Part shown: positions 25,423 to 38,500 of the stretch, one piece after another
How positions within the stretch are numbered: the stretch's first letter is position 1
Layout: each line of letters begins with the position of its first letter
NCBI GenBank assembly: GCA_963920765.1
Contig: OY987244.1
Span: forward strand, 9,922,501-9,986,500
Source of the DNA: Ulota crispa
Taxonomy: Eukaryota > Streptophyta > Bryopsida > Orthotrichales > Orthotrichaceae
Direction of reading: 5' to 3'
Length of the DNA stretch: 64,000 nt
The notes under the pieces: model-generated
What the model was told of the DNA's origin: nothing
Database searches by the model: none
The model's input: only the letters and a program-made list of their open reading frames with translations
Translations under genes and position numbers: made by a program

Positions 25423-28400
25423 GGAGGGAAAGCATGACTGGCAAGGATGACATTAAGAGTGAGTCGTTTACGATGGGGAGTGCTGATCTGGGAGTCCTTA
25501 TGGCCGATCCGTACACAGAAGAGGATGCTAGGATTCTTTCAACGACCTGCTACTTCGGATCAGATGATGCGGATGACCAAGAAGAAGGGATGCAGTTATT
25601 TGGAAATGTTAGTGAGAGCATCAAAACAGATTACAATTGGGATCAATGCTTTGGAAAACTGGTAGATGTTGACAATTTGCTCAGGTTAGTCCATTTTTCG
25701 AGGTCATCGTTGTATTAGCACTTCGAGCGCAAATGTATCCGCACATGGAGTTCAATGCTAGCTGTTTCCCTACTCTTATCTGTGGAGTTGGGCCACCTAT
25801 CCTGAATTGCAAACCGAGAATTTGCATACAAGTATCTCTTTTGACATGTTATGTGCCTTGCAGCTCTGGACCAGAATTGACTTTTGGACCAGGAAATGCC
25901 AACTCTGCTGTGGACAGTATGCAGTGGCTTGAATCGGCATCCCCTACTGCTGTACTACCAGAGAACGGGACCGTAGCCAAGTTACCTTTTCGCTCCGACT
26001 GTGGCGTAACGACAAATGGGACTCTGGATGCCGCTAACTTAAGAATAGACTTTGTCCCTGGCAATGCTCGTCCTGCTCAACCAGCTTTAGACAAGGCAAA
26101 AAACTGCGTAACAACTGCAGATTATGTACCTGGTGATGAACGATGGTCTGGTCCTCAATCAGGCGCTCAATTCATGGTCAATGGTTCGTTAACCGAAGGA
26201 GAGGTTAGTGAAGTTCGTGATCGGCAACGCCTTTTACGAGTAACGAATTCTTATGCATTTGAGTAGATCCTTATCGCTGCTAATACTCGTGAATTCAGAG
26301 AGACAGGGGTTGGATTGTGATACTGGATTGTCCAATGTTCTAAGATTGTGTACCACAGCACAAAACATTTGAACTATGTTGTATTTCATCGTCAGATTGG
26401 ATGTGCTAAACCGTTTGCTGCAACTGGGTTCAAACGTCTGCATTCGACTCTGATAGCGTTCTGTTGTTGCAGGCTACGGCTGCAGATGCGCCTTTGTGCA
26501 AGATGAATGGTACGTGTGTAGGAATGGATATATTCGAGGATGGTACAGGTGCCTCATCTGTCAGTCATTCAGATACCGAAAAAGCCAATATAGCACAGGT
26601 ATTAGTCCATTTTCTTTGCACCTTCCAGTCCGTTTTATGTTCCGTATCACTTTCCGAAAATATTTTGCACATGGGATTTGAGATTTGGGACGGTCTGTGC
26701 TCTGATGAACATTCTAATCCCGTTCCTTCGTTCATGTTAGGCTCAGAGAGCACGGCGGCATGCTGTAAACCGTAAAAGGGTTGAAGAAAGGTCTAGGCGA
26801 CAGGTGAATCACCGAAAACTTGGTCATGGTTCAGCGTATAGCAATGCTGCTATACCGCAGCCACATTTGCTGCAACCGATGCCCATGCAGTTACCTGCAC
26901 ATGCAAGTCACTTTAATCAGCCATCAGCAGGTTTATATGGATTTGTGGCTCCTCGTCTGAATCTCTCACCCATGCAACCAATGATACGTCCTGCACCTCC
27001 TTACATTCATGGTGGGCACAATCCCTCCGTACGCCACATTCAGCCAGTGCCACCTACGCCTGTTTCTTCTCAGGTACATCAAGGGTTGTTTATGGGTTAT
27101 CAACAACCCTGTTCTTTCCAACCACCTACCGTGGCACAACACCAGCAGTTTCAACTTCGGCCGCCTGTAGATGCACCTATCTGCTCGACCCCGAGTAGTT
27201 CTAGCATGACTCCACAAGAGAAGATTGAGAAGCTGAGGCATCTGCAACAGATGCAGGCACGGTTTGCTGTTGAACAACAACAACAGCAGTTTGTGGCTCA
27301 AGGTGTGGTTCCCATGGATTCAGGCCTAAACCAAACCGTAGGCAATGTGCCTGCACAGCTCCCTCAGGTTTTGCCTGTAAGGCAGCCAGATGTAGCAGTC
27401 ACTGGGAGCGAGATGAAGATGTCTGGAGTAGAAAGCGACTTCGAGCCTTCTCTTTCAGTGGGCCAAACTAGCTTGGAAACCACATCAGAAGACGAATGTG
27501 GCTCAGCCGAGGCTGTGGTTCTTGATCAGCTTCAGAATTCTATGAAATCGGTAATGTTCAGCCTGTATACCTATGGAACTCTTTTTAGCACATTTCATCT
27601 GTTTCATTGAATTCGTGCACTTTGCCAAGCTTCTTGCAATTAGGTCACAATGTGCTAGATTACTAGGAAATGCTCCTTCATAACATCTAAATGTGACGAT
27701 TGTTTTTTATTTCTTACAGTTGGAGGTGGAGACGAAATTGTGCATAAGGGACGCTTTGTATAGGCTAGCAAGAAGCGCGATGAGGAGGAAGGGCACCGGT
27801 GGGAGAGGTGGTGGTGACGAATCTTGCAGCATCACACAGGCCTCTGAAGACGGTGATTGTGCTTCAGATGGTCTGGAGACTACAATTAACAGTGATCCGT
27901 GCTCATCAAGCAGGGTATCCAGGTACTTCTGCACGCTTTAAGTTTGTTTCTTGCTGGTTTGGAGAGCACATAGTAGAGCTCAAATCTGATGCAGGGATGC
28001 CTCAAAACAACGTCTTAACTAACCCATATGTGGGGTATACGCAGAATGAACATGAACATGGTGGAGACTCAAACAAATCCCATTGATCGTTCTATTGCGC
28101 ATTTGTTATTTTACAAAACGCAACATCTGCCGGCAGCTCCGACTGTACCTAACGGTAGCATTGTGAGCCCACAACTTGGCATTCCGGATTCGCAAACCAA
28201 TCCGTCTTCATGGCAGCAAGGTGACTTACCACTAAACAGTTGGCGGCCCGGTGTATCCCTTGCCCTTCCCGTAACAGGTGCGATTCAAGGTGCAGTAGCA
28301 GGAGTCGACATTAGTGCAGCACTCCAGCTACGTCCACCTGTACCTCTCGTCATTCCTGCCAACCCTGTGACGAGGTTCCAGGCTTCACTAGGCATGGGTG

Positions 28401-28813
28401 CGCCGCTGATCACCGAAGACGCACAGCAGCTGCAGAACAGTATGGGCGGGACTCCTTTGGCTAATGGAGAGCTGTCCTCACCGATGGAATCGCATTGTCA
28501 GCCTGGAGCAAATGCCGAGGAGCAACGACCACTGCCGGCACAAGCTGCTGCACCGTCAGCACACAAGGTTTCTCTCGAGTGTCGAAATGGTCGTCGAAGC
28601 AGTAAGCGACTGGAGCACGCAGTGGGCTTGAAGGAGCTCAGCCAGGTGCTTACAGAAGGGTTGGATGGAGAATCAGGATCTTTGTGTGGAGATCAAACAT
28701 CAGTGCCTCCTGCGTCAAGTCCTGGTGTTCGTGAGGAAGGTCAAGCAGGTAACCTTGAACGAAGTCAGCCGTCAAGACCTTATCCCTCTCAGAGGGGGCC
28801 GATTCTTTGCTGA
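25423..28813 (+). CDS. LNK1/LNK2-like night light-inducible clock co-activator (5' end unresolved)
   Basis: LNK proteins are nuclear co-activators that bind RVE-type MYB factors and link light to the plant circadian clock. Six exons join in phase: 25423-25684, 25864-26203, 26473-26598, 26741-27550, 27720-27922 and 28045-28813, giving 835 codons plus stop. Family marks, in order: YNWDQCFGKLVDVDNLL (end of the first exon shown), a basic patch RARRHAVNRKRVEERSRR (near 26747), a proline- and glutamine-rich middle, TPQEKIEKLRHLQQMQARF with a poly-Q run (near 27210-27290; LNK2-like), then two C-terminal blocks: VETKLCIRDALYRLARSA (27720-27783) and TNPIDRSIAHLLF (28072-28112). These two blocks are those reported to contact RVE proteins. 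The first exon or exons were not found. The last exon may be cut by a cryptic donor near 28750. Confidence 0.85.
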
Positions 28814-29689
28814 GGAGACTACAGTCGGAGTTGTGAAAGCGAACATTGGGAAAAAAACTGTTGATGACCGTGATGTCTGGATTTTTTTTTGAGAGCCAGT
28901 TGATCAACTTCAGGCTACAATGCACTTGATCTCCACACCTGAAGGTGAGGCTGCTGCTTGATCCTGGCTTTGCATTCTGTTCAGTTTCTGTCTTGAATCA
29001 ATTGTTGTGATCAAGATTTGTGCTTCCAGAATTGCTGTTGATTTATTCCTTTGTTTTATGCTCCAGACGATCCTGGATATAGTGTAGTCCACCTGTGGGA
29101 GGACATTACTGGCGTGAGAAGATGGGCTTGGAGGAGATACGCTCTACGCACAAACCAGTGTGAGCACTGCAAATTACGTTTCCTTCCATCCTCTTGCAGG
29201 GATATTCTAGTTATCCTTTTGAGTGGCACCGTTCCTTCAGGAAACCGTTTTCTGGAAGAGTTTCTAAGGCGGTGACTGATGTGTTATGCTAAATATTTGT
29301 ACACGTGATCCTGGTGTAATTCGGAACTGAACACCAATGAAAGTGTGGAAGTAGTCCGCTGAATTTGAACGGGTTTTCGCCCGTGTTACATTATTTCTAT
29401 GAAAGAAATCCTTGTTCGTATCCTTGCCAAGCGTACTTCTGCTATTTTATTGCGCCTACAACCGAACATTGCTTGCAACCCATAGTTGCCTACTAATAAG
29501 GTGTTTCAACTTGCTAATACTGTATATGACTATTTCTGAGAGCGTCTTCCCTATAAAACTGTTTACCGAGCAGAGAAAGATATTGTAGGGACTCTTTTAC
29601 AGAGCCTGGATACAACGGAAATCCCCAATCCCGAGGACTGACGTGTATCTGTAGCTACCAACGCTAGCTATTTTTTTGTGATGCATTAA
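28814..29689 (+). other. LNK-like gene 3' region and spacer
   Basis: Probably 3' UTR to about 29.3 kb, then spacer. A 74-codon frame (29051-29275) is open after a possible acceptor but has no recognised similarity. It could be an alternative last exon. Confidence 0.35.
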
Positions 29690-30736
29690 TCCCTAAAGGA
29701 CCATTGTCCCTTCCGGGGACAAATGGGAAACTTTTATCAAAGGTGAGGAATTCAAAGATCTATGTGGGAATGTAATTTTTTCTTCATTCCGACATTTATT
29801 GAAGAAGTTGTGCGTGAAAATTTGGAAAATGCTGCTCCCTAGGTAGCCTAAAACTTCTTTAAAAATTTCATTTTTTTCAAATAAAATCTGAAATAGGTTC
29901 TTTAGACTTATATAGATATGGGGAGCTTTGAATCATTCAATTCCAATAGATGAGATGAAAGTTATGAGGTGTTTTTGTTTGTGGGTAGTTCTAGATTCTC
30001 TACTCTAAAATAAACTTTGAAGTCCTTTATTTTACTCAATTCTCATTATTTTGGAAGAAAAATAAAACCAAAGGATGTAGATTGTTTATCACAACATTAT
30101 AACAGTTGGGATTTGCATTTTCATTTTAATAATTAAATTCTTAATAATTTAGTGTTTTGACTCATTCTCTACTTCTTTTTACTTACTATTTTTTCCCATA
30201 TGTTGTATAGTTCCAATTGATTTGAAAATTCTCCCACACGTGCCTAACTTGGTCTTCTACGCGGGAAAAAAAAACCTCAACTTTGCATAGAGCAAATTTC
30301 TTGATATAGTAGTGCCTCAATATGATGAAGGTGTCTGGACAGCATATTCATTTCATGTAAGGAAAACATTCATTGTAACTAAAAGATCTTTTGTAGCTCC
30401 CCAGCCGCCAGAGACACTCATCTACTTCATCTTAGCCAAGCATTTTTTCTTATAAAGGTTCATCTTAGCGAGGCACTACTGTATAGCAGTGGTGAATGGC
30501 TTCTAAAATTTTTGGGCAGTACAAAAAAAAACATTTTTCTTCACTTCACATGTAAATATCTCACTCCTCTTCATTTGGAAGAAGCTCATTTTTTTCCCAA
30601 GTACCTCATATTGATCTAGAACAAGATCTTACGATTAGATTTCAAAAAATAAAAATAAAATACCATTCCTTTCATCCTTCCAAAAGTGGCAGTTTTTAGT
30701 GTTTTTCATAGAGAAAAGGGCCTGGTTCTTTAGGGG
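29690..30736 (-). mobile_element. TTAA-flanked element, 926-bp family, copy 3 (reverse, with nested insertion)
   Basis: TTAA (29686-29689), then TCCCTAAAGGACCATTGTCC; the right end is GGTTCTTTAGGGG then TTAA (30737-30740). Orientation is opposite to the other copies. Its 1047 bp exceed the family length mainly because of an insertion at 30307-30481. Confidence 0.85.
30307..30481. mobile_element. Pogo/Tc1-mariner-like miniature element nested in a TTAA element
   Basis: 175 bp. Left end TAGTAGTGCCTC..TATGATGAA; right end reverse-complemented CAGTAGTGCCTCGCTAAGATG. TA flanks both sides (30305-30306 and 30482-30483). A CAGT...CTCG-type end with TA duplication is typical of pogo-like elements. 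Removing it restores alignment with the other copies of the host element. Confidence 0.7.
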
Positions 30737-30737
30737 T

Positions 30738-31145
30738 TAAGGTAGCAACACCCATAAGTGTGAGTTGAAGTGTTATAAGATATGTACCTAGATCAAACAA
30801 GCTTGAAAATAATGTTGCTAGATTAGCAAGAAGGAATGAAAAATATTGGCATCAACTTCAAAGTTCCAATTGCAAGCATTTGTTCACAAAGATTTTCCAA
30901 AGTCCAAAATCATTGAAAATGCATATTTGTGAGTAGGAGATGCTAAAAACAACATGATGGGGTACTCAAAATTGTCATGCAAGTCACCTACAACCATCAC
31001 TTTGTCACCCATAACTATCACTTTTGCACCCTAAACCATCACCTAAGTACCTATAACTAGTTTTTTTAATAATTAAATTGCTGATGGCCTCTATTAGGTG
31101 TAAGTCACGCTTATGGATACAGTCACGGTTAGGGGTGTTACCTTA
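30738..31145. mobile_element. TAAGGTAGC-end miniature element, second copy
   Basis: Starts TAAGGTAGCAACACCC and ends GGGGTGTTACCTTA, 408 bp. It is the reverse-complement relative of the element in the FAM210 intron. Its left end overlaps the TTAA that closes the preceding element, so the two were inserted end to end. Confidence 0.7.
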
Positions 31146-31455
31146 TATTACTATCAACTAAACCTTGTCTGGACAAAATGCTTCATAAGATAGAACCACC
31201 CATTCCCAACCAAGGATCCAAACTCAACCAACCTAGGGTGAGCTATTAGGCTAACTTATTAATAAAAAAATCCTATTGCCTAATGTTTTTACATACCCTG
31301 ATTTATATGTACTAAAATATATAATATTTCATGAACCCTCAGTAGTTCTTCATATTATATAATTTTTTTGTCCTTTGAATTAAATGGACCCTATCTTTTA
31401 ACTCACATGGTTCCTAATATATAGGCTAGTGATCTCCCTGAGTGTACATAGAACA

Positions 31456-31861
31456 AAAAAGGACTACAGAGACACCCTCTAGTTGCTACGGGGACACTCA
31501 TGTAACCCAACTTATTAAATTTGAGATTATTATTACGTTGAAATATGAATAAAAATAAATATAATACCTTAGCGCACATTTGTGTTTACAAGAGCTGCAA
31601 ACATACAACAAATATGTCTCATTTGTGACATGGTCAAGAGTTAAACTTATAAATGAAGGGAACAACTAATTTAACTCTTGACCATGTCACAAATGAGACA
31701 TATTTATTATATGTTCACAACATATGTGTGCTAAGATATTGTTTTTAATTTATTTCATGTAATAATAATCTCAAATTTAATAGGTTAGGCTATAGGGGTG
31801 TTAATAGGTTAGGCTATAGGGGTGTCCCTGTAGCAACTGGGGTGTCTCCCTAGTCATTCCC
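31456..31861. mobile_element. Near-complete palindromic foldback element, 406 bp
   Basis: The right half is close to the reverse complement of the left half. Paired outer segments are 'gagacacc..tagttgctac' and 'attaaatttgagattattatt'. The inner stem pairs 'tgtctcatttgtgacatggt' (near 31615) with its complement near 31680-31705. A direct duplication of 'taggttaggctataggggtg' lies at about 31779-31824. Outer ends resemble the element at 18494. Confidence 0.75.
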
Positions 31862-32509
31862 TATAACAAATACCGAGTGTACATCAATTCCTTAATTAAA
31901 ATCATAGAGTAAATCTCTTTACTTGAACAGGTCATACTTAAAGACCAATTCTTGAAGAAGACAAATTTGTTTACAAAGCAGAACCAAAAGAACACTTTCT
32001 GGATCAGATAATAGTTGCAAAAGACCAATGTACAAAATTACACATGTCGGAAGTAACACAAAAACTTTAAAAAAAAAAAGAATATACAAAAAAGATCAGG
32101 ATTACAAAAGCATAAAACTAGGTTCCATTCATTCATGGTTCAGTAATTGAACACCTAGTCTTGAAATGGACAACAAACCTTTCTCTCTACAACTGCTTCG
32201 AAATAACCTCAACTAATGAACAAAGCACTCCTGACCGATTGTTATTGATACCACAGTAATGTAGCAAATTCAATACAGAATAATTGTTTTTCTTCTCAAA
32301 AGTACCACCTGGCATCACTTGATTGGACAAAGCCAACAAAAGGATGATGTGGAAAGGGGCTAGGTTAGTTCAAACCCAAGTTACGAACGGGGGGTTTCAG
32401 TGCTCAGTGACCACACAAGGACAAACCAACTACAAACGGGATTTCAAGTAAACCCCTAATGGCAAAAAAATAATTAAAAAAGAAAGAAAAAGGAGGTTTA
32501 CAAGCAGCC
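31862..32509. other. 3' flank of the CER1-like gene
   Basis: AT-rich, no other gene recognised. The minus-strand 3' UTR and terminator of the CER1-like gene should lie within it. Confidence 0.4.
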
Positions 32510-35500
32510 TTAGGCTCGAGAAACAGGTTTAAATCCATGTTTAAGAGCTGCAGCCCATGTTTCATCAATGCGGTTCACTTGAATGGCGCCCACTTCATGG
32601 TGCTCCCACCCCTCCAATGCATGCACAAGGCCCCCCGCATGACACGCATGCACCACCCCCCTTGGCATGGTCATCTACAAAACCACACAATTAAAACCCC
32701 TCCTTATCAATAAACCAAATATTTCCACGTACAAAACCATACAATCCAACACTTTATCAATAATCAATATATGCGTACAAATCCATACAATCCCACCCGT
32801 TATCAATAACCAAAGTATGAGCAAGGTTCTAGGCATTTGTCATGTACAAAACCAAGTACTCAAGCTCAAACTCTTATTAGCAATAAGGAATACGCACAAG
32901 GTCGTATTTGCAAAGTCTAATACACTCCCTTGATTTCCTAATTAGAAGGTTTTCAGAATTCATCCTCGTGTGACACAAAATTCTTCATTACACGATGTTA
33001 CAGAAACCAAAAGGTGAGAGATAGAAGAAATTGTGTCCTCATATTGACCATTGAATAAAGGATATCCATCTCTTGTTTTACAAATCTACTAGCAGTTGGT
33101 ACTTGCTACGCTACACATTCACCGTAAGAATTTTATTAGGATTTTCATATGTTGCATAGAATGTGATATTACAGAGGTCAGTGTGATTTTAGCAGTATGA
33201 CTAGCTGTTGGCGCTTGCTACGCTATGCATTCACCATTAAAAACTTATTAAGATCTTCAAATGTTAAATAGAATGCAAAGTACGCATTCACCGTTAGAAT
33301 TTATTAGGATTTTCATATATTAGATAGAATGCAAAGTAAGAATTTCAGTAAATATTCAAATTGTGTCTACAGAGTGGAGATGTGATATTACAAAGGTCAT
33401 TGGGATTTTAGTAGTATGACTAGAGCATCTTTCAGAAACACGGTCATGAGTGATCCTACCTTGCATCAAAGAAACCAAAACCAAGAACTTGTTCACATCA
33501 CATTGACCATTATATAATGCGCACTTTGTTGTTAATTTGGGCACGCTATTAGGAGCATGGCTCAATAGCAAATAAGCTTATTTGGTAGCAAAAAAGCCAA
33601 AAAAGTAATTTGTTAAAAGGAAGAAAAGTGGGGGGTGGTACCTCGCATGAGCGTAAGCCTTTCATGTCCTTGGGCACATGCATGGCACAAAGCGTGCCAT
33701 AAGTGCAGTCTTGCCTGAACTCTTCCAGAGGGGGCACCACAAACTGGTGGAAGTGGGTTCCTGGAGGTGCCCACTTCTGCTCCGCTGACGTGGCCCATTT
33801 CCCCATCACCCATGTCTGGCATGTCTGCCCGGCTTGAAATTTCGTCACCTGCACCATGTTTTCTCTGTACTGGGGCGCCAGCTCAGCTTGTATTGTCTCA
33901 AATCGGTCCCGGGACGATGTCAACATCTGCAATGCACCCCATGATCATTACATATAAGTAATGGAAAAAGAAAAAAATAATTCTAGTTCAAAAGATCAAT
34001 GTGACCAAACCTTTTGTTGAGAATGGTTCAACTATTTAAGCCTCATGGACCTCAATGGCAAATTCCATCCTTGATGCCTCCATTGGGAGGTCAACCCTAT
34101 AAAAAACCAACATGTTCATTTTACCAAAAAATGATTTTATGTACTAAAATTTGTACCACACCTTTGCCTTGTACTCTTATACTACGTATGTAAAACCACG
34201 AACGATGTAGAAAAAAATGGGCTGGTTAAAAACATTCGTCATATGCCAAAGATACCCCGTGTATGTGTGAGGACTTTTTATTAGTTATTACATGATGCAC
34301 ATAATAGATATTTAAACTAACGACCTTGCAGCATTGAAATAGTTTAACAGCGTTTCATTCCTCACGATCTTATGTCTTTTCACTTTTCGTAGGAGTATAA
34401 GATTAGTCTAATATGTTTAGTAACTAGTATGATATTCATGTATCCCACTTTGGCAAATCATAAGAATATCGATATTTCTGCAAAAAAATTCTTGAGAAAG
34501 TAAACATTGGTTAATACTTGTTACCATATTGTTGGTTAATTTTAAAAGACTAGTAGTGAGTTATGTTAAAAGTAAAAGCAAACAATGTTAGGATGCATAT
34601 AAGTATTCAGTGTACAACCATGGACATAGAGGCAATGATGAATCTCTCTTAGATTGAACGAAATAAACACAATGTTTTTCCACTATGAGTATGGTAACAA
34701 AATATTTAGAGAATCTAAATTAGGCGAATGATTTATTTTCAAATGTCAAGCTCAAGAAGATAAGAGTGTGCCTCTGACTCCAAAAACCACGTCTAAAACA
34801 AAGGTGGAAATTGCAATTTTCAATGAACATTTTAGGATAGCTTCCAAAAACTTATAATCAGTTCGATGAGAGTTGGAGAAATATGAGATCAAAGTGGTTT
34901 AGAAAAGATTTCGACATAAGTTGAGAAACACATTTTGACACGGGTTAAGGGGAGCAATATGGAACCCACCAAGACTCGCACGCCACGTTGGCATAAATGA
35001 AGGGCAATGGCGCGACCCAGCTTTGACGTGGCGCCCGTGATGAAGATCTCCTTAACATCAGCAGGCAGTTCATTAAGAATGACGGCCGCTGTCAGCGTAT
35101 TCCCATGCACCACTCGGATGCGTAGGTCTTTGTGCTTGTTCACGAACAAGGCTCCCCCTCCATTGAGACTCTCATTCTGCCCATCGCCATTGCAACATCC
35201 ACAAGAAAAAATTTAAAAACAAAAACAAAAAAAACTGAAAAAAGAGCAACTAAAGAGCCAAAAATAAATAAAAATATAAAGCAAAGCAAGCATACATCCA
35301 AACATGTGCCCAAAAAATGACAAGGAACATGGAAAAACAAGGACATATTCTCATTACAAAATGTTTAAAGTTTAATGCAAAATGTTCAACGCTTAAGACA
35401 TTGAGATTAGGACACATATTTGTAGAATCTGCTTGTTGAACCGCAACACTTTGTCTGGTTTTGTTTTGTTGGTTGAGCAACATGTGCCCTAAAATGCACC

Positions 35501-38500
35501 CAAGTAAGGAAAAACATGACCAGAGCCATCCATGCTTGTGCATATTTATTTGTGAAATCAGCTGGTATCATTAAATTTCATCCAAAAATTGGTGCACCCA
35601 ATGTTTCTTTGAGAAGAGTTTGGCAATTTCATCCCAAACTTCAACCCGTTTTTCTGGTGGTGAGGTAGCCAATGTCAAAAGGAAGTATGATTGTGACAAA
35701 AACTTGCGTAAAGAAATTTTCACTGAGTTGAATAGTGACTTCTTTTCCATCCTTTGCATACAAGAGTCAATAGCTACATTTTGGACTTTACCTACGCTGA
35801 TAAAAGACTTATCATCACTTGAAAATCAACATCCTAGCTTGGTAGTAGATCAACCTCCCTTCAGTCTAGCATGTTTTGTTGTGTAGACAACATATATAGA
35901 AATGAGGGCTTGATTTGTGGGGTTCTTACCTTGTTTAAAGCGCCCAGACTAATCACTCGCACTCCAGTGTCTTGAGCTTTGAAAATGGCTTGTTCTATAA
36001 GGCGGTTGATGCGCCTCTTCTCAAACGGGAGAAAATACTGCCACACCAATAATTGTACATTCAAGCCTGTTAAAATATGACCACCTCTAAATTGACATTC
36101 TAAAATATATTCCTTACACTTGCCACCATATCATAGATAGGCATTTTATGACTTGCCAACATAGGGCCCATTTTTATAGTAGAGCCAAATTATTGACCTA
36201 ATTTTCAAACCACCAAAGTGAATAAAAAAGATTACTCAAATCCTCAAATCAAGGCAACAATCAAGACCTTAAACTTTACACTAAGTTTACCAATCACCAT
36301 AATTAATCTTGTTGATAACATGGCCACTTTTACAACAAAATTTTGGCACAAAAGATTGAACCCAAGTCAAAAATTTATATTAAGCCACCACAATGCATCG
36401 ACTCAATTCAAAAAGATGAACCCAATTTGTTAATTTGAAATCAGACCAAAATACATGTAAACACACAATCACACCTTCGGCAGTTAGGCCCAATCGATAA
36501 CCCACTGGACTGTGGATTCGGCCTAAGCTCACAATGCAAACCAAACAAGGAGCTCACGACCTCTGAACGACACTGCAAAAGCAAGAAGAAGAAGCAGAAG
36601 AAGTGTAGTAGGCTTGGAGAGAAGGAGGGAGAAGTGAAGAAGAAAGAGGAGCAGAAGGCAGACAGACCTGGAATCCGTAGCGGGGGACGACCCAGGTTTC
36701 GGTGCGGAGGTGCTTGAGGCGGTAGGTGTCGGCGGTGAAGACGGTGCCGAAGAGCCACAGCAGCAGCATGATGGGCAGGGCCAGCGGCCACAGCGGCCAC
36801 ACGAACCACTTGGGCGCGTACGGCCACGCGGCGAAGGCCGGGATGCCGAAGGGCAGGTGGAATGCCGACAGCAGGTCCAGCCCGTGCGCCAGAAACACGA
36901 AGTCCGGCTTCTCCTGCTTGCCCTGCCGCACTTGCTCGTAGAGCGTGTCCGAGCACTTGTCCGCCGTGCCCCCCAGGTAATCATACACCGGCATGAAGAG
37001 GGCGAAGTTCGTGTGCACATGCGAATGGTGCAACGAATGGTACCTGCCAAACCCCAAACACCCAAAACCAACACCAACACAAATCATCAGATCTTGTCAA
37101 GGAGTTGTCTTATACGATCTTATGAAAGAAGCTCCTTGTACCTCTGCAGCTAAAGCCAACTCTATCTACTGCAAGAAACACACTAGTTGTAAACCCGCGC
37201 CCAAGATCCCTCAATTGTCATTAGTTGGATGAAAACATTATAATGTAAGATTCAAATTGGCCTTAAACTATGTTGAATATATGACAAGGTCTAAATGTAG
37301 TAATGCAAGTAGACCAGTTGTAAGAGATGGAGGTTCTGTAAGCTCTAATAGTTCTATAAAAACATACCGAAACATCCACCCGATATTCAAAAATTAAACG
37401 GCTATGCAAAAGAAAAAAAAAGGAACAATTCTACCATCAATTAGTGTGCATACTTGGGATTTGGCATGGACGGGGCATGTAGGTATTTGAGGGACTTGTA
37501 ACGTTATTGTAAGGTGCTTCTGTCCTTGAGAATAGACACTTGTTTACTTACACACATTGCTGTCCACACACAAGATGTTACCGCTACCAAGAAAAAAAAA
37601 GAGATTCAAACATTGTTCTTGGGTTTTGATCAAAAGTAGATTTGAAGAGGTTGTCAAAAACAACAATATATTTCTTTTTTTAGTGTAGTATCTTGTAGAT
37701 GTGGTTTGATTGATAGTTCATTTGGTTTAAGGGACCCTATTACTTCAAACACAAGCATGCGACTTATTGATACAACATCAAAATCATACGTGTTGCTAGT
37801 GAGTTCTCAAGCATGGGGTCAATTAAACAAACTCTGTTTGAATGAAAAAGCTGAGGGCCATGGAAAGATCAAAAGGTTCATGGATTTTTTTAAACTTACG
37901 TGGGGGTGTAAACCAGGTACTTGAGAGGAGGGAAAACACGAAACACCCAAGTTGGAATGAACTCGAAGTTGCAGTGCCCAATGGCGTTCATGAAGTCAAA
38001 AAAGAGCCAGTAGAAGTAGATCATGCCCATACACGCTCCTCCGATGGCCCAGGTCCCCAAAAATGGCAGAGCGAAGTTTGCAGTGTACATCAAATGCTCG
38101 GCAAACGGATGCACCGACCCTGCTCACCCCCCAAAAAAAAGAAAACAAAGAAAGGAACAAACAAAAATCAGCAAAATAAAGATTAAATCCATTGCATTTA
38201 CAACACTTTCAAAACCTAATCCAAAAATTATGTTCAAGGCTACAATCCTACACAATTGTCATGCTCTTAGTGTCATAGCAACCAAAACTAAGATCCCACG
38301 TAGTGATATTAGAGAGGTATGTTGAAATGTACACCCAAAACGGCACCATAAGCCTGAGCTAAAGAAGAATCACGCATTCTCCAAAGAGTGAGCCTAAATA
38401 GATCCTCATTGCACGATGTTGAACATTTGACAATTAAAAGTTAGGGCATAGATTTGGAAAATCTACTCATTTTCGCGTGTGATACTTGGATTAAACGTAA

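Noticed and set aside
35571-35759. Small minus-strand gene inside a CER1-like intron
   Set aside because: Lies wholly inside a well-defined intron, has no recognisable domain and reads like a decayed repeat fragment.
36441-37153. Long frames on both strands around 36.4-37.1 kb
   Set aside because: They are shadows of the GC-rich CER1-like exon 5 (37043-36668); only the frame with YHSLHH and WVVPRYGFQ is real.
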